From the NCBI RefSeq assembly GCF_009727055.1, contig NC_052349.1:43215364-43279363 (forward strand): DNA of 64,000 bases, read 5' to 3'. This DNA is from Benincasa hispida. Lineage: Eukaryota; Streptophyta; Magnoliopsida; Cucurbitales; Cucurbitaceae. Positions within the stretch are counted from its first letter, which is position 1; the number at the start of each line of letters is the position of its first letter. Below the pieces are notes generated by a model that saw only the letters and a program-made list of their open reading frames with translations, ran no database searches and was not told where the DNA came from. Position numbers and translations under genes: made by a program. Positions 61,866 to 64,000 of the stretch are shown here, piece by piece.

Positions 61866-62222
61866 ACTCTTTGTATAAAACACTCCTGTTCACATGTCTC
61901 CATATGAATGGTCAGGATCTACCATCTGTAGTAGTTTACAATACATGCAAATCCCCATAAAGCGGGTCGTATTCGTAGTGTCACTGGGATCAGGTATCCC
62001 ACCTTAATCTTTATACTACAGACCTATTTAGCTTATCACTTAAGGCATGATCCATATGTATATCACATATACATGCTTAAGTTCATATAAGATAACGAAA
62101 GAGCTTTGTTTATTGGATATGAGTAAATGCCATAATTAAATAACATTTATTTTATTCATCAAACAATGTGTATTTTTACAAAACAACGAGACTCCAGGAG
62201 AATTAGGACACCAATCCCAACA
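61866..62222 (-). repeat. LTR family A end (U3 side), truncated
   Basis: It runs from AAACTCTTTGTATAAAACAC to CCAATCCCAACA and matches 10520-10886 and 10030-10392. It joins the gypsy RNase H frame directly on its left side. Confidence 0.6.
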
Positions 62223-62978
62223 AATACATCTTACTCCTTAAGTTTCGACTAATCCCTCATTAAACAATTGGTTTATAGTCCAACTTATAAACTATGACCT
62301 TCTCGATCATGAAAAGGAGGGGCCCCATTGTTCAAGACCTGGAATCAGCGTTGAAAAGAACAACCTATCTGCTAACCCTAAGTCGTGTAGGAGTGAATTT
62401 CATCTTGCAGAGCTATGACCCCAACTATATATCCGGTCATATCCCCAAAATGGGAGGCTTATTGAGTAGTGCTTTTGGATTACTCTCACCTATGTAGATC
62501 AAAGGATAATCTTGAATAAACAGGATTTCATAGTCAGCTCAAGATTAAAATCGAGTTACCTTAGGTCATTGAATTTGAAATAGTCAGTTTTAGTAGTAAA
62601 AGATTGTTATAAAAAAAAAGTGACAATTTTGAGGCCGCTCTTATGCAAACTCATTACATAGAATGTCCCCACTCACATTTCTCTACATGAATGATTTTGG
62701 GATCATATCATTTGTACCAGTATACAAAATGGGCCGCATCCAATAGTGTCACCAGAATGAGGTACCCAATCTCATCCATATACTTATAGACCATTTTGGC
62801 TATGTACTAAAACTTGATCCTCATTTATGTCGCCACATAAAGTTAAAGTATTCATATGATAGCCATGGATTCGTTGGATTTTTATAAGAGAATGCAATTT
62901 CAATAAAAATTTATTGAAAAATACTCAATAATACTTTTATTAATAAATAGAATATGTTAAAAGTATTTACGAACTATG
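62223..62978 (-). mobile_element. LTR family A, right portion of the split copy
   Basis: It continues from the break at 56296: AATACATCTTACTCC, then TTGTTCAAGACCTGG, CCCCAACTATATA, and so on to GAATATGTTAAAAGTATTTACG. The last about 30 bases of the LTR are missing. The frame at 62294-62497 is not a gene. Confidence 0.65.
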
Positions 62979-62984
62979 AGCAAT

Positions 62985-64000
62985 TTGTGAACAATCATCG
63001 CACTATTGATTGGTTATATCCAATGGACACAAAAATATATCTATAGTGCGAAAAGTGCAGTTCTCGGTCTTTAATGGAGTGTACCGATAGTTAATGGAAG
63101 TTGGGTAATTTAATTAAAGAGTTTAATTAATTATCCAAGTATCATTAGAGTTTCAATCTACAGGTCCATAAGGTTCCCTCTGTAGCTCAACAAGGATTTA
63201 ACTGAGAATTAATTTTGGATTAATTTGAAGTGTTCAAATTAATTGAGGGAATTAATTATATATGATATAATTAAATAATTAAATATAATGTATTTGATAC
63301 ATTATAGTATAAAATATTTTGAGAGGAATTTGAATATGATTCAAGTACTGATTATATGAATAAGATTCATATAATTAAATTTAATATAAATATGATTTAT
63401 ATTTGAGAGGAATTAAATATTTGAATATGATTCGAATATTAATTATATGGATGAGATTCATATAATTGAATTTATGATTTATATTAAATGTCATGCATTG
63501 TTGAGAGAAAATAAAACTATAGGTTATATTGTATTTGATACAATATAAAACTATAGGTTATATGTTATATTTGATATAACATATAATTGTATATATATAT
63601 ATATATATANAATATAAAACTATAGGTTATATGTTATATTTGATATAACATATAATTGTATATATATATATATATATAATGAAATGAGGGAGTTATTAGA
63701 ATAATTCCCTCTCTACTCTTCCTCTCCATGACTTGATGGGTTTGGCGGGTAACGTGAGAATGTTCTCACAGTTAGTTCTTTCTCTCTTCCAAGAAAATTA
63801 TGGAGAAGAGTTCTCTGTGTAAAAAAACTCCTCTCCCTTTCAATCTCTCCTCTTCCCTCTTCTAAACATAGGGCAGAGCCCACAACTCCTGCTAATTCTC
63901 AACCTAGAGAATACATAAGGTTCCCTTTTATGGTGGTGTCTACCATTTGGAGATCAAAGAGGTTCGAGATCCATTCGAAGGATTATGTTAAGAAAGTGTT
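62985..64000 (+). mobile_element. LTR family B, plus orientation, truncated
   Basis: It matches the reverse of 5504-7015 (TGGTTATATCCAATGGACAC, then ATAGTTAATGG, then ATAGGTTATAT repeats) and runs off the window end. The start is truncated at the junction with the family A LTR. It includes the gap artefact at 63542-63678. Confidence 0.6.
63542..63678. repeat. 68-bp exact duplication around a single N
   Basis: 63542-63609 and 63611-63678 are the same: both start AATATAAAACTATAGG and end in (TA)n, separated by N at 63610. This looks like two contig ends that overlap but were not merged. Confidence 0.85.

Larger units (their letters stand above)
56297..62222 (-). mobile_element. About 5.9-kb retroelement-derived insertion in an LTR
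   Basis: The two halves of a family A LTR flank it, with AATAC repeated at both edges (56292-56296 and 62223-62227) as a five-base target duplication. It contains a decayed gypsy pol fragment (60196-61865), a gypsy-type TGCTTGAGGACAAGCATATA signature (minus, near 58505-58530) and CGACCTCGGATCACACCGAG (minus, near 56810). The right edge ends CCAATCCCAACA like a family A LTR. The left edge TAAAGAATATC is not a clean LTR end. Composite structure is likely. Confidence 0.5.

Overview
This is AT-rich nuclear DNA from a flowering plant, most likely a eudicot. It shows introns with GT/AG borders, a plant-type cytosolic glutamine synthetase, plant Ty1/copia and Ty3/gypsy retrotransposons with initiator-tRNA-Met primer-binding sites, and many MITE-like foldback repeats. 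The repeat style suggests a cucurbit, but that is only an impression. No operon, CRISPR array, tRNA, rRNA or bacterial-type system was seen.

The one intact host gene is a 12-exon cytosolic glutamine synthetase (GS1) on the minus strand, 23950 down to 21061. Its exons splice to exactly 356 codons plus a stop, with all the catalytic residues I checked in place and a TATA box upstream.

Layout. 1-11240: gypsy-like remnants, then a pile of long LTRs. These include a solo LTR with target duplication (2123-4059), minus-strand LTRs ending at primer-binding sites (5504 and 8079), word-repeat blocks, serial truncated LTR ends, and a 266-bp tandem duplication. 11240-20800: foldback repeats and MITEs, a copy of a dispersed element split by an insertion with eight 83-bp tandem repeats, and a CACTA-like element. 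20800-24100: the GS1 gene. 24100-36730: AT-rich, non-coding, with MITEs, a MULE-like foldback element and an LTR (33746-35397). 36738-42098: a structurally complete but mutated Ty1/copia element with both LTRs, PBS, PPT and target duplication. 42100-52400: MITEs, a Tourist-like element with TTA duplications, microsatellites and a decayed hAT transposase fragment. 52400-64000: more dispersed repeats, and a long LTR split by about 5.9 kb of foreign DNA carrying a decayed Ty3/gypsy RNase H-integrase segment.

Two sites (46549-46586, 51902-51939) are exact head-to-head Tn5 mosaic ends, that is, Nextera mate-pair junction adapters left in the assembly. A single N at 63610 sits between two copies of the same 68 bases. 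Both are assembly artefacts and should make a reader wary of contiguity nearby. I found no convincing new biological system. The most notable unexplained pattern is the set of short-word repeat blocks beside or inside LTR-type elements.
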